Notes under the pieces: generated by a model
Database searches by the model: none
What the model was told of the DNA's origin: nothing
The model's input: the letters and a program-made list of their open reading frames with translations, nothing else
DNA from: Pilaira anomala
Lineage: Eukaryota > Mucoromycota > Mucoromycetes > Mucorales > Mucoraceae
Assembly: GCA_025716855.1 (NCBI GenBank)
Contig: JAIXMQ010000083.1
Coordinates: forward strand, 1 to 64,000
Direction of reading: 5' to 3'
Length of the DNA stretch: 64,000 bases
Translations under genes and position numbers: made by a program
Shown here: positions 37,565 to 47,984 of the stretch, piece by piece
How positions within the stretch are numbered: the first letter of the stretch is position 1
How the letters are laid out: each line of letters begins with the position of its first letter

Positions 37565-37765
37565 TGAATATCCTGATGAATCTATACCCAATTCCTCTGC
37601 TTTTGGATATAAACGTTCTACTCTTTTGAATTGACCATATATAATTGTGAACCCCATCTACTCGATTGGATAACAACGTGCATAGTTCCTGACTAAAGAA
37701 AAACCTGTAATTATTTATACGGTTGTCTGGATTCCGTTGTTACAGATTTCATTGGTAAATGCGCA
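37565..37765 (+). repeat. Diverged direct repeat, copy 2 (arm B)
   Basis: Second member of the direct-repeat pair, more diverged than the two arms are from one another, so this duplication is older than the palindrome. Confidence 0.65.
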
Positions 37766-37860
37766 TACTTTTAAATCAACAAGAAAGACATTAATCGTAC
37801 TAGAAAGCGAAAGAAAGATTTGATTGCCCATGACAAAAGTATAAATGTTAAATAAAGAAA

Positions 37861-38765
37861 CTTCTTGAAGAACTCAAGCCCCATGCTATGATAGGTGATG
37901 CGTACCAGCTTCGTACGAAAATTGACGAACTGAAATATAAAGAAACTTATAAAATTTCAGCCAAATATCAGCTGTTAAACGTTGTAGAAAACATGTAAGT
38001 TGTGTTATTCTTGTCATAAAATATGAATATACTTATTTATTTTATTATCAGAGTCCGTGGGTTCAAGTTCTAGAAGACCTCAGCATCGAAATCAGAATTT
38101 TCATATCTTCGAAAATTCGAAGACTTGATGGAGATTATTTTGGATGACACAAGATTTATTCTGTCAGATGGTGATAGTATATCTGCAGCAACAAAAGATA
38201 CTATTAGCAGCATGGTGGACAATGAACAGAAATTTACGGAATACGGTGGAAGAATCGATCTGTTGGTGAGTTGCGAACACTTGAAGACAACAGTTGAACT
38301 TTGCAGCATTGAATTTAAAAGGAGGATGCAACCACTTCGGTGTTCGTGCAACAACAAAGCAAAAATGCAAGAATCAATTCGTATACACTTAGTTATATCA
38401 ATTCATTGACTAATAATTCTGATAATCAAGTTTTTGCTTTCGATTTCAAGGGAAACAGCGGTTACCTAACCCAAATGTACTGCTATAAAAACATAATGTA
38501 CTCACAAAAGGTGACCGAATTACATATCCCAACCGATATACTTGAGTTTGATTGCTTGGAAGACACTTTGAAATACCTGTACATGTGGAAGTTACATCTT
38601 ATTACGCTTTCGGCTAAAGTCCTTGAATCCTTATTTAGTAACAAAAGAAAATATTCTTTTGTCGAGACTTGCGGTGAAGATATCGTGGATCTCTTGAGCC
38701 GTTCCCCGTCTCCAACACCACTCAATCAAGTTTTCATGTCACCTCATCGAAAAAGTAAGAAATAA
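37861..38765 (+). pseudogene. Mucorales-type repeat-family hypothetical gene, arm B copy
   Basis: A likely first exon (37861-37992, ELKPHAMIGDAYQLRTKIDE to LLNVVENM) ends at a GTAAGT, followed by an intron to about 38051. The second part reads TSASKSEFSYLRKFEDLMEI and DGDSISAATKDTISS to ELCSIEFK at about 38318; coding character then continues in another frame with EDATTSVFVQQQSKNARINS through LTNNSDNQVFAFDF, SGYLTQMYCYKNIMYSQK and YMWKLHLITLS, to TAA at 38763-38765. A single missing A in the AAAA run near 38316 would explain the shift. The pattern resembles a large lineage-specific protein family I associate with Mucorales repeats; no biochemical function is known to me. Confidence 0.55.
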
Positions 38766-38857
38766 ATTCTCGTGGATACTTTACCGAATGAGCCTACAAA
38801 AAAAAAAAGGTCTTGAATAAATGATTATATGCGTCTATGTATCTTCTTCCCTTGTCT

Positions 38858-38881
38858 CGCCATTTGGGACCGTACGCACTG
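38858..38881 (-). repeat. Right terminal inverted repeat, Tc1/mariner type
   Basis: Reverse complement of the left terminal repeat, followed by TA at 38882-38883. The inner three bases overlap the outermost bases of palindrome arm B. Confidence 0.9.
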
Positions 38882-38883
38882 TA

Positions 38884-39212
38884 AATGTTTTGGTTCCTTT
38901 TAAATGGTGGTACACTACTGTAAGAGGTAGCAGAGATAAGAGTAAATAATCTGAGTTTTATTATTATAGTTACAAACTATATTATATTGCATAGGAAGGG
39001 TGGTACACATAATGTGACTCTTACAACTACTTCTTACTGGTAGCAACAGTGCTACCAAAAAAAAAACTTAAGGTCTCATCTTTTTTCATTAAAAGTCCGT
39101 TTATTATTTTAATTTTTTTGTAAGCCATGTACCATGTTAGACCCTTTTATAATTCTTTTCTTTCCCTACTTTATAAATATTAGACAAATAAAGTAAAAAA
39201 AAAAAAAAAAAA
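38884..39212. other. Exostosin upstream region
   Basis: 329 bp between the mobile element and the exostosin start codon. Two GGTGGTACAC motifs (38907 and 39000 regions) and a short AGCAACAGTGCT inverted repeat are seen, and a pure A run abuts the ATG. No gene. Confidence 0.45.
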
Positions 39213-40466
39213 ATGGCATACATCCTAAGGTATAATAAAAAATGGATGCTCGCTATAATATTGATAGGTGCTGTCAGTTTAATGTTCACAGTATTTACAC
39301 TTTTTAAGAAGCCTCCTGTACCACCACTTCCTATTCGTGATTTAAGATCATACTGGCCTACACCTTTAGAAGAAGCAGTATGTCAACCTAAAATTTATGT
39401 ATATAAAGCACCAAAATCATTTCAAGTACCCAAAGATGTACAAAAAGGAAGATGTCGTGAATCAAACTACAATTCCGAAATATTGTTACATGACCAACTT
39501 ATTGACCCTTCAAGTCCAATTTATAAATACTATGTGACTGAAGACCCGGAAGAAGCCAACTTCTTTTTTATTCCATTCTTCGGTGCTTGTTATCTTTATA
39601 ATTGCTGGAGCGAAAACAACTGGACTTGGGATGAACGTTGTGATGTCGACACAAAGTATGTAGATCCTATGATGGACATGGTAATGAACGACTTTCCTTA
39701 CTGGAATAAAAACGGAGGCCGAGATCACTTTATGGTTCACCCTATGGATCAAACATTTACTTATTACCAAAACAATGAACGCTTCCAACCCGCTATTTTT
39801 TTAAAGACTGTTGGCGATAAAAGAGAAAAATGGATGCATCGTCATAGATACCACCGGGATATTGTAATTCCTTCTGCTACTGGAATTGTACACAGAGTTC
39901 GAGCTAATCCTTTAGACTATTTGAACGCAGATGGTCAACCCAAGAAGGGTAGAAGGGATATATTTGCATTATTTCAAGGATGTTGTCCCACTGTAAAACC
40001 TGAAGATGAATATTCTAATGGTATTCGGTCATTAATATTTCAATACTTTTCGCATTACCCTGGATATGAAATTGGAGAAAATGTTGCAGATGACGAATAT
40101 ATCGAGAAGTTATCTCGTTCAAAGTATGGTTTAAGCCCAATGGGTTGGACATTAGATACAACTCGTATTTGGGAATTTATAGCTTTTGGTGTTGTACCGG
40201 TTGTTATTGCTGATGGTATTATTGAACCCTTTGAATTTGATGTGGATTGGGACTCTTTCATTGTACGTATTCGTCGAGATGAAGCTCATCGTTTAGATGA
40301 AATATTGCGAAATATCGATGATAAAACTTATGAACTTAAGCGAAAGAACTTATGGGAGCATGGTCGTCGCGTTGGCTTAGAAAAAGATGCATGGCATTAT
40401 ATCGTCAGGGATTTGTGTCGTATGGAAAACATTCATGAGCCCGTCAACCTTCACTTAGGTTACTAA
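39213..40466 (+). CDS. Exostosin-family glycosyltransferase (GT47-like), type II membrane protein
   Basis: A single exon encodes 417 residues. A short basic N-terminus is followed by one membrane span at about residues 12-31 (AIILIGAVSLMFTVFTLF), then a lumenal domain, the topology of Golgi glycosyltransferases. The domain starts at QPKIYVYKAPKSF, includes YYVTEDPEEANFFFIPFFG (typical of exostosins), DHFMVHPMDQ, a C-terminal sugar-nucleotide region LSRSKYGLSPMGWTLDTTRI, and EFIAFGVVPVVIADGIIEPF, the conserved exostosin C-lobe motif with the acidic residue of the nucleotide-sugar site. Mucoromycete walls contain glucuronic-acid polymers, so a wall or glycoprotein role is plausible, but the substrate is unknown. 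Its 5' flank is now the 16.7-kb mobile element. Confidence 0.88.
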   Translation: MAYILRYNKKWMLAIILIGAVSLMFTVFTLFKKPPVPPLPIRDLRSYWPTPLEEAVCQPKIYVYKAPKSFQVPKDVQKGRCRESNYNSEILLHDQLIDPSSPIYKYYVTEDPEEANFFFIPFFGACYLYNCWSENNWTWDERCDVDTKYVDPMMDMVMNDFPYWNKNGGRDHFMVHPMDQTFTYYQNNERFQPAIFLKTVGDKREKWMHRHRYHRDIVIPSATGIVHRVRANPLDYLNADGQPKKGRRDIFALFQGCCPTVKPEDEYSNGIRSLIFQYFSHYPGYEIGENVADDEYIEKLSRSKYGLSPMGWTLDTTRIWEFIAFGVVPVVIADGIIEPFEFDVDWDSFIVRIRRDEAHRLDEILRNIDDKTYELKRKNLWEHGRRVGLEKDAWHYIVRDLCRMENIHEPVNLHLGY

Positions 40467-40625
40467 TAATCTCACATATTAATTAATCACCATAATAAAC
40501 GTATACATACTATGTACTGTACATTCAAAAAAATTCCTTAAAAATCAATCTTTTTCTCTCTCTTTTTTTTTCCTTCAAATCTAGAATTTTTATTATTGTG
40601 TTTATATATAAGTGTACAATGCTGT

Positions 40626-41150
40626 TTACATGCCTCTACAAGAATAGGAAAGAAAGAAATGTTAGTTTTTTTTTATAAATTTTGATTCAGTGATTTTTAT
40701 AAATATGTATTTTTGTATAAAGTACCTCTGCTTCATTTGCATAATAAGTGCGACCTTCTTTCCAATCATAGCACCAAATAATTTACGGTTACGTTCAATA
40801 TTCTTTCTTCTCCTTGCGACGTTGGGCTTTTCATAATATCTGTTGGCACGTAATTCTCTACGGACATTATTTTGAGATAAAATGGCGTTTAAACGTCTAT
40901 AAGCGGTATTTGGGTTGGAAACGGAACCGATTGATCTACCACTGTAAGGATCGAGTGATGTTGAAAGCTCCTTGGGAGCACGAAGCTCGGCAGCTAACAC
41001 ACCAGGCATAGCAGGGGTACTTTCTTCCTTGAAGCCGTTATCAATTTGTCTCCAAACGTTGCTGGTAGAAATTTGACGCATCCATTGCATAGGTGCAGCA
41101 GGTGCTGTAAATCTATGGGAAAGGTTTAAGAAGGTGGCTCTCAATGCCAT
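40626..41150 (-). CDS. Mitochondrial small ribosomal subunit protein bS21m
   Basis: Exon 40726-41150 plus a 10-nt last exon 40626-40635 give 144 residues ending MKQRGM. The intron has donor GTACTT, branch ACTAACA and acceptor TTGTAG; without splicing the frame runs on 18 residues into AT-rich sequence. The N-terminus (MALRATFLNLSHRF) is Arg-containing and lacks acidic residues, as in mitochondrial targeting peptides. The C-terminal S21 domain reads AYRRLNAILSQNNVRREL then ARRRKNIERNRKLFGAMIGK, the basic helix pair of bacterial S21. It would function in the mitoribosome small subunit. It is convergent with the exostosin gene. Confidence 0.88.
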
Positions 41151-42756
41151 TTTGTATATATGTGTATAAATCTATGGTAGAGTGAAGGGAGGGGTACTAA
41201 AAAAAAGGTCCTGGTATTTATTGTTGTTTGAAACCCGGAGTGAGAAAAACGAAGGTCACATCAGGTAGTTTTTAAACTTCCGTGTTGAAGCGAACTTTCG
41301 TGTTTACGGCCAATTCTAAGTATGCCACAAACATGTATATTTCCCTTTTCTTTTTTCTCTGCTTGATAAACTTTTCAAAATAAAACATAAATGGCTGGTA
41401 CACATTGTATTTATGTATTTTTTGGTACTAAGTGTTACAAAATTAAGGCATTATACATATGAAGTGGTTGGTAGCTTCAAAACATGCATAATATACATTT
41501 GTATTGTAGAACTCCAAAAAAAAAAAAAAAAAAAAAAAAAACTGTCCATTTGTGATAATCCCAAAAAATTCTTTAAAAAGGCGGTTTCGTCGTAAGAGAC
41601 ACACATAAACTTTTTAAATTAATAATTGATATTAGCAATACTTCTTTGTAAGGTCTCTTACAAATATCATGCTCATAAAAAGAAACGTCATAACTGCTCT
41701 GAAATAAAAAAGAAAAAAAAAATCGGATTATTATAACCTCAATGCTTATCAGAATATATTAAATCAAGGTAAGCAATATCAAATATGATCCTTTAACATA
41801 AAATTAAAATATGTGATGGTAAGTTGTCAAATTAGTTTTTATAAAATGTAACTAACATTGTAAGATTATACAGAAATAACACCAAGCTTCAAAACAAATC
41901 GTTACTTTAACGTCTGGGCCAAGTAACTAACTATATGCTGTATATATAACTTCCTTTAGTTTTATATTTCTTTTTCTGAATTAAGGTGGTGGGAGTTCTT
42001 ACCTTAAAGGTCAATAACCAAGTTAAATAACAAAACCGGTGTGCTACTATCCCAAATGCTATACGTGTTTTACCTTCTATTTGAACACCTACCAAGGGTA
42101 CGCTATTATTATATATCAAATGTGGAAATTCATTATCTATGTCTGGAGAATAAAATATAAATGATTAGGCTCTTTTATTCCCATTAGTTAACTTCAGTTT
42201 AATTCGTCACGTTACCTTAACATTGTCTGTACAAAAACTGAATGAATTTGATAATTTTCAGCAAAAGATCACGTACATAATCAGTTATTCCATTTTCAAA
42301 TAATCACTGTATCATTAGCAAGAGTAGAAAATAATCACGCTCCATCATTATTAATATATGTTCGTTAAGTATGATGATTAAGTTAGTATAATTACATATA
42401 TATTTTACATTTGTGAGCTTTAATTAATGTAGTGTTTTGAATGCAAACCGATAAATATGATACAGCTTTCAAACCGCCAATTCAATTTCTCTAAAAACTA
42501 GGTTTTGTTTATCATCACTGTTTTTAGCAACCTACATTCATTCTGTGGCAAAATGACATTTATTTTTGAACTGGTCACGTTGTATCATGTACGTGCATGT
42601 GCTAATCCTATCAGTGGTTAAATTGTGCTACAGAGTGAGAGATGACAGCAGAAAAAAAAAAAACCTCATGACAGTAGAAATAAAATAAAAAAGAAACTTT
42701 TTTTTATTTTTCTTAATTTCTTTTCCGATTACCTTTCTATCTTTATTTAAACAATT
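41151..42756. other. 1.6-kb intergenic region, no gene seen
   Basis: Divergent spacer between bS21m and an acidic hypothetical gene. It contains an A run at 41516-41540 but no frame of coding character; frames at 41413-41595 and 41931-42119 lean on homopolymers or non-ATG starts. Confidence 0.55.
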
Positions 42757-43627
42757 ATGCTTCGAGTTTACTCAATTATATACATTGAAAAATTATGGAA
42801 TACTGCACCGACCCCAATATTGAAAGACGATGTTTCTTCCCTTCATAGCTCTACATCTTCTCTTGAAATCGCCGAAAGCTCTAGACTTATCGTACAGGAA
42901 CTAGAGCAGGAAGAAGAAGAAAATATAGAAGGTACACTTGCATTACATGAACAATAGTAAATAAAAACGGCATAGTGCTTATTCCTTAAAAATTTATACA
43001 GAACAAGATATAAAAAACCAATTGAATACCTATATCATGGAAAATGATACATCAGAGCCTGTATCTATTATTGCTAATAGGAGCGAAAACGAGAAAAAAT
43101 ACGAGGAATCAGAAAAAGATAAGAATAATAATGATGATGAGGAAGATGATGATTATGAAGGAGAAGAAGAAGAAGAAGAAGAAGAAGAAGAAGAAGAAGA
43201 AGAAGAAGAAGAAAATGACGATGATAAGGGAGAAGAAGATAACAACGGAAAGAAGATATCAGTACAAGTTTTATCAGAACAGAATGAACAAACCATAAAG
43301 GCTTTAGATATTACACAAGATGAAGAAGTTTATAATGATTATTTAAATATAAAAAAAACACTTGAATTTAAAGGACATGAATATGATAATGGAGGGGTTA
43401 CTGTAACTACATCACTTTCTTCTGGATCATCTATAATCCCACCTTCTACTCCAGGATCCATTACTCATAGTTCAAACAATGAAAAGTATGCAACACCCAA
43501 AACTACTTCTTTAATTCGAAGAGAAACGAATAAATTTAATGATAGACGCAAGAGTCTTACTAAAAAATTGAAGAAAGCTTTAGCTGTTAAAAGTAGTGGA
43601 CCAAGCAAAAGAAATAATTCCGTGTAA
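42757..43627 (+). CDS. Acidic hypothetical protein with basic C-terminus
   Basis: Best model: exons 42757-42931 and 43002-43627 (donor GTACAC, acceptor ATACAG), in phase, 266 residues. The donor is weak; a shorter alternative begins at ATG 43037. Visible features: a Ser-rich segment (SSLHSSTSSLEIAESS), a run of about 18 glutamates encoded by GAA/GAG repeats at 43159-43213, then a central segment TQDEEVYNDYLNIKKTLEF, a Ser/Thr/Pro stretch (SIIPPSTPGSITHSS) and a highly basic end (DRRKSLTKKLKKALAVK). I recognise no family. Charge partition suggests a nuclear or cytoskeletal protein, but that is speculation. Confidence 0.55.
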
Positions 43628-44070
43628 CTTTAATATCGTAGGTGCGTTTTTGTTTATTTTACAAATACATCTTCATGCATAATTATTTATTTATAACTAT
43701 CCATTACATACTGAAGAAATACATATATTACAAAAAAGAAAAGATACAACAAATACAAAAAAAAAAGATATATCCATACACATTCTATATACTTATCATT
43801 ATTTATTATATACATACTATACCTTATTAAATAAACATTATTAATTTATTCCTCCTACCTCAAGAATGATTGGAGATATGTAAATATATGAAACCATATA
43901 CGTAAATTTTGAAGGAATATGCATAAATCGATTGAAACGATAAGTACTTATTTTATTTCACAACAGATTAATAGCTATATGTGTATACAAAGAGAAGAAA
44001 GAGAGAAAGAGAGAAAAAGAAGAACTGGTCTGGTAGTGTAATAGTTATATTGATCGGATGTATGTTTATA
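43628..44070. other. Convergent 3' spacer
   Basis: 443 bp of AT-rich sequence between two convergent stop codons, with several AATAAA-like polyadenylation signals (about 43831 and 43840 regions). No gene seen. Confidence 0.5.
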
Positions 44071-44077
44071 TTATTGC

Positions 44078-44142
<65 letters not shown>

Positions 44143-45221
44143 TTGTTGCTGTTGTTGTTGCTGTTGCTGCTGCTGCTGCTGCTGCTGTACATGATGATGA
44201 TTATTAGTTACAGGAGAGGGCGGTATTGCATTATTAAACGGCAATGTATTAGATGAGACACTTTGAATCATACTCATAGTCACACCATTGGCTTGTGCTA
44301 CTTTGCAATCCCTATGTGCCAATAATAACGTTTTTAAATTAAGTACTTCTTCTCTTAATAAAGTGGCCTGTGTCTGTAACTGATCATTGTCTGTCGATAA
44401 GTATTCGACGCGATGTTGTAAGTTAGCTAGCCATTGTTTTTTCCTTTGTCTACATTTTAATGCGGCCTGTCTGTTCCTTTCTAAAAAGTGCTTTCTTTTA
44501 CTTTCTTCGTCGTTTAGATCCTCTTCCTCTCCTTTACTATTCGTATTACTATTACTACTACTGCCGGAATCCATCCTTTGTTTTTTACTACTGTATCTGG
44601 GAAGTGATCCTTCTGTGTTTCGGCGTAAATAAGGTGTGCCATTGTTCATAGGAATCATATTTTCGTTAAGCGAATTAGGTAGATTGTTATGATAAAAATT
44701 ATCTCCGCTGCCGCTAGTGTTATGGATCATTGGTACACTGCCTCTATGTTGGCCAAAATTAAATCGTTGCTCTTTTTTTTTTTATGAATAAACGAAAAGT
44801 AAATGAATGGACACGATAATAATAGATTTAATTTTATGAAAACTTACCTGATTGGAAATTAGGCATTGTATGTTTATACATGTTGTCAAAACGCTGACTG
44901 TTATCAAGTGGAGGAATATCAGCTTGAGTAAATATGTCAGAAGCGACTATCATATTATTAGGATATCCTGTCCATCTATGATTTTCTCTAGTATTTATAT
45001 TATGTTGCTGCTCAGGTGGTATTGGGTAAGGATATGCTCCATTATATAGTCCTTCGGGTGGTGTATCAAATACTGGCGTGTTATTTGTTTCTTCTGGGTT
45101 ATCTATTAATTGTTGAGGTGGAGGTGCATTAAGATTTTGTTTGTTATTACTGTTTGGATTTGCTAGAAGGATGTCAATACCTTTTTATGATTATGATTCT
45201 GTATTATGTGTAATTACCCAT
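44071..45221 (-). CDS. Atf1/CREB-like bZIP transcription factor with terminal polyQ
   Basis: Three minus-strand coding exons: 45218-45221 (only ATGG), 44848-45162 and 44071-44771, in phase, 339 residues. The start codon plus one base sit alone before a GTAATT intron ending CTTCTAG; joining gives MANPNSNNKQNL. The bZIP basic region KRKHFLERNRQAALKCRQRK lies at about residues 198-217, with the asparagine/alanine/cysteine/arginine contacts of Atf1/CREB factors, and a leucine zipper follows (VEYLSTDNDQLQTQATLL). Such factors bind TGACGTCA and act below stress MAPKs. A His run and then 38 consecutive glutamines (44074-44187, mixed CAG/CAA) form the extreme C-terminus. The N-terminal half is Asn/Pro-rich and probably disordered. 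Confidence 0.88.
44074..44187 (-). repeat. CAG/CAA tract coding 38 Gln
   Basis: A 114-bp mixed CAG/CAA tract directly before the bZIP stop codon. Interruption by CAA codons should make it more stable than a pure CAG run. Confidence 0.9.
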
Positions 45222-47484
45222 GTTTATTGAAACAAGACTTTATTGTACTGTTTTATACAGATGTTTATAGAGGGGTGGAAAATGAAACAGTTTAAAACAG
45301 TTAAAATAATAAAAAATGAAGTTTTAATAAGCTAGAAATGTTGTAAAAATAACAGATATTTAAGATAAGAATCCAGAAAAAAAAAGTATTGTACGGGTAA
45401 AATGAAAGTGACTGGAAAGATCAGGGTTTTTTTTTCCAGCGCATGGCATGTAAGCGCCTTTCAATTGATGTTATAAAATACAAAAGTAGACATTTCCTAT
45501 TTTAGGATTAGTGGCATCGGTATTGAAATGACAAGGCCTTAATAATTCTTTTTTTTAATGTTAATAAAGGTAAAAGATGATCAATTGTTATGTTTAATCT
45601 CGCACTTACGTTTTTTTTATTGAATATAGATTAAATAAATCAATAAAGTAAACATGTATAAATACCCGTTATTATAGCGCAAGTAATAAACGGGGTTTTT
45701 CTTTTACACTTTCGTGCTTTTATTTAGAAGAAAAAACGTTTGGCTTCTGTAGCGCTCCATATCATATATATTATGGACCTGTAAGATATTATTTTGATCC
45801 AAGAAATAAAAATTAGTCTTGAAAAGTATTATGCATTCTTTAAGTAGAAAATTTAAAAAACCAAATCTTATTCACGATAGATATATTATGAATTTATAGC
45901 AAATAAAGAATGTAGTTTTTTTGTATTTTTCATAGTTATGTTCGTTATAATAGGTACTTACAGTAAAGTCAGTGTAGTACTGTCTTAGCCACTTTAAAAA
46001 TGTTGAAGTTATATAATATATAAGAAAATAAACTAACACTTTTCTTCGTTAAAATAAAGTAGGCACCGTATTATTCAGTTTACACGCGATATATTATAAA
46101 AAAAGGGCATAGATTTAGGATCATACAACTACAATTTTTGCTGGTTTTGTGATATTTAAAATCAATATACATCATACGTTGTTGTTTTTCTGCGATATGA
46201 AAACAAAAATAAGAGCTCTTTCATATTTTTTTCTTCGAAAACATAAAGTTCCTTCTATTTTTAATAATATTCCACCAAAAAGGATTGCATACTAAGCATA
46301 TAGTTTCCTGAGGTTAGATCGTAAATCGATTTTCCATTATCATAACGAAGTTTAGACAAAGTATTACTAATACTTTAATCTTTAATATTTATAAATGAAC
46401 AAACAGTATTCATATTTTACGCTCGGAGTCTTGATTACATCTATTGATCCGCAATTGTATGAGATGATGAGTGAAAAAGAATATATCAGTTTAAAAGTTA
46501 AAATCCTTTTCCGTTTTTTTGCAACTATAAATGATTGATATATTAATATATAGTATCACTGAATTAGGATAGATAAAATGATACTTAGGTATATAAAATG
46601 CATACTATTTCTTTTTCCACGATATGTTTCCTTTGATCTTGTTCTACTAATCGAAATTTGAGGTAGAAAATCCCCCCTTTTTTTTTATTGAAAAATACAC
46701 GTTTTTTAATTTCGGATAATATATTATAAAGCAAAGTACTCGATTCTATAGAGTATTCTCTACTATGAAAATTTGAACAAAGTCTTCCAAAAGCTTCTTG
46801 CTCCGCTGTGCTGATTCATATAATGCGGCCTATGCAGTTTATAGGTGTTAAAAAAACGATTGACTGCTCAATGACTAAAATATAATGGTGAAAAAATGTT
46901 CGTACTTTTACCAGATTTAATAGTCTAGAAATGGACTTGGATTCGGTAATATCTATGTATTTTCTTTTTTTGTGTTTTGATTTTTCTCTTCATGGACATG
47001 ACATCTGAACAAAAAAAAAAAAAAATCCAAAATCCCAATTATTCTATCGCAGCATCATATTGTAATGACATATTATATCTTCTATAAACTATTCTCTTAA
47101 CTAGGTTTTATGAGGGATTTGTAATATAATATTGAAAACCATCAGTTTTTTTTCAGAGTTTAGCAAGTATATTTAGTCATTATAAATGATATGTACCACG
47201 TATGTGTCGCGGTAACGGTTATCATGTAAAACTTATAGCTGAATAAATTGCAATGTATTGATGTACAGTGTAAACTGGCAGTTACACACGGTGTATCTCA
47301 AAGCGGAAAATATGGGAATCACTGATTCAAGCAAGTAAATTGATCACGAAACTAGTGGTTCTTTAAATACACCAGACCCTTCACCAATGCATCGGTTATT
47401 CAAAGTAAAAAATTTGAAAACAGCTCATTGTATTTTCTCGTACTTTCCTTTTTTTTTTTACCGTTTATCTTAACAAAAAAAAAC
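45222..47484. other. 2.26-kb divergent intergenic region, no gene seen
   Basis: Lies between the divergent bZIP and membrane-protein start codons. Very AT-rich, no open frame with coding character over its whole length. Such a long upstream region would suit a regulated bZIP gene with long 5' UTR, but I see no specific sites. Confidence 0.5.
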
Positions 47485-47902
47485 ATGTTTGTGGAATATC
47501 CTTTTCAAGTTTCGATACTTGCGTCGTATTTCATACTCATTCTAGCTCTCTTGTGGAGAATATCGCCTCAACTGAAACAATGCGTGCAGAATGTTACACC
47601 TGAAATTAGCTTGTTTTTAGGTCTTGCTGTTGTCTCGTTCATTTCTACCTGGACCTACATGTTTAAATTCTTTGCGTTTAGTTATAACGAATGGAGGGAT
47701 GTCGCAGGATATAGATACAGTTTGGAAGGTATGGGATCCTTGAACGCCATTTCATACTGGTTAAACGACGTATCACTTTTCGACAGTGCTTGGAGACAGG
47801 TATGTGTTGGAGCTTGGCAATGGTTATGGAGTCACCAGTTATGTAGCTTAACAGTGGCTGTTTGGACACCTATATTGGCTATTGAAGGTATAGATATATT
47901 AC

Positions 47903-47984
<82 letters not shown>

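Larger units (their letters stand above)
33328..38860 (+). repeat. Palindrome arm B (5,533 bp)
   Basis: Inverted partner of arm A, beginning ACTTATAAAGTCTC and ending CTTGTCTCGC, where it touches the right terminal repeat. Total length equals arm A even though the tandem tracts at 34690-34890 and 27720-27940 differ in composition, so small indels balance. Confidence 0.92.
22220..38881. mobile_element. 16.7-kb Tc1/mariner-bounded element containing a giant palindrome
   Basis: Both ends carry the same 24-bp inverted terminal repeat beginning CAGTGCGTACGGTCCCAAAT (22220-22243 and 38858-38881), and both are directly flanked by TA (22218-22219 and 38882-38883), the Tc1/mariner target duplication. 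Inside, from left: a decayed DDE transposase, inverted arm A (23770-29302), spacer (29303-33327), inverted arm B (33328-38860). If the palindromic unit is removed, the remaining left part plus the right terminal repeat is about 1.57 kb, the usual size of a Tc1/mariner element. This suggests a normal element interrupted next to its right end by a 15.1-kb inverted-repeat unit. No intact enzyme is seen inside. Confidence 0.8.

Noticed and set aside
38045..38085. GGGTTCAAGTTC resembling a T-loop
   Set aside because: No matching tRNA fold; it falls at the start of an exon of the repeat-family gene.
22220..38881. Polinton/Maverick or Starship interpretation of the large element
   Set aside because: No polymerase B, integrase, capsid-like or DUF3435 tyrosine-recombinase gene is visible, and the ends are Tc1/mariner type.
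43981..44256. Plus-strand poly-Leu ORF
   Set aside because: It is the antisense shadow of the bZIP CAG/CAA tract.
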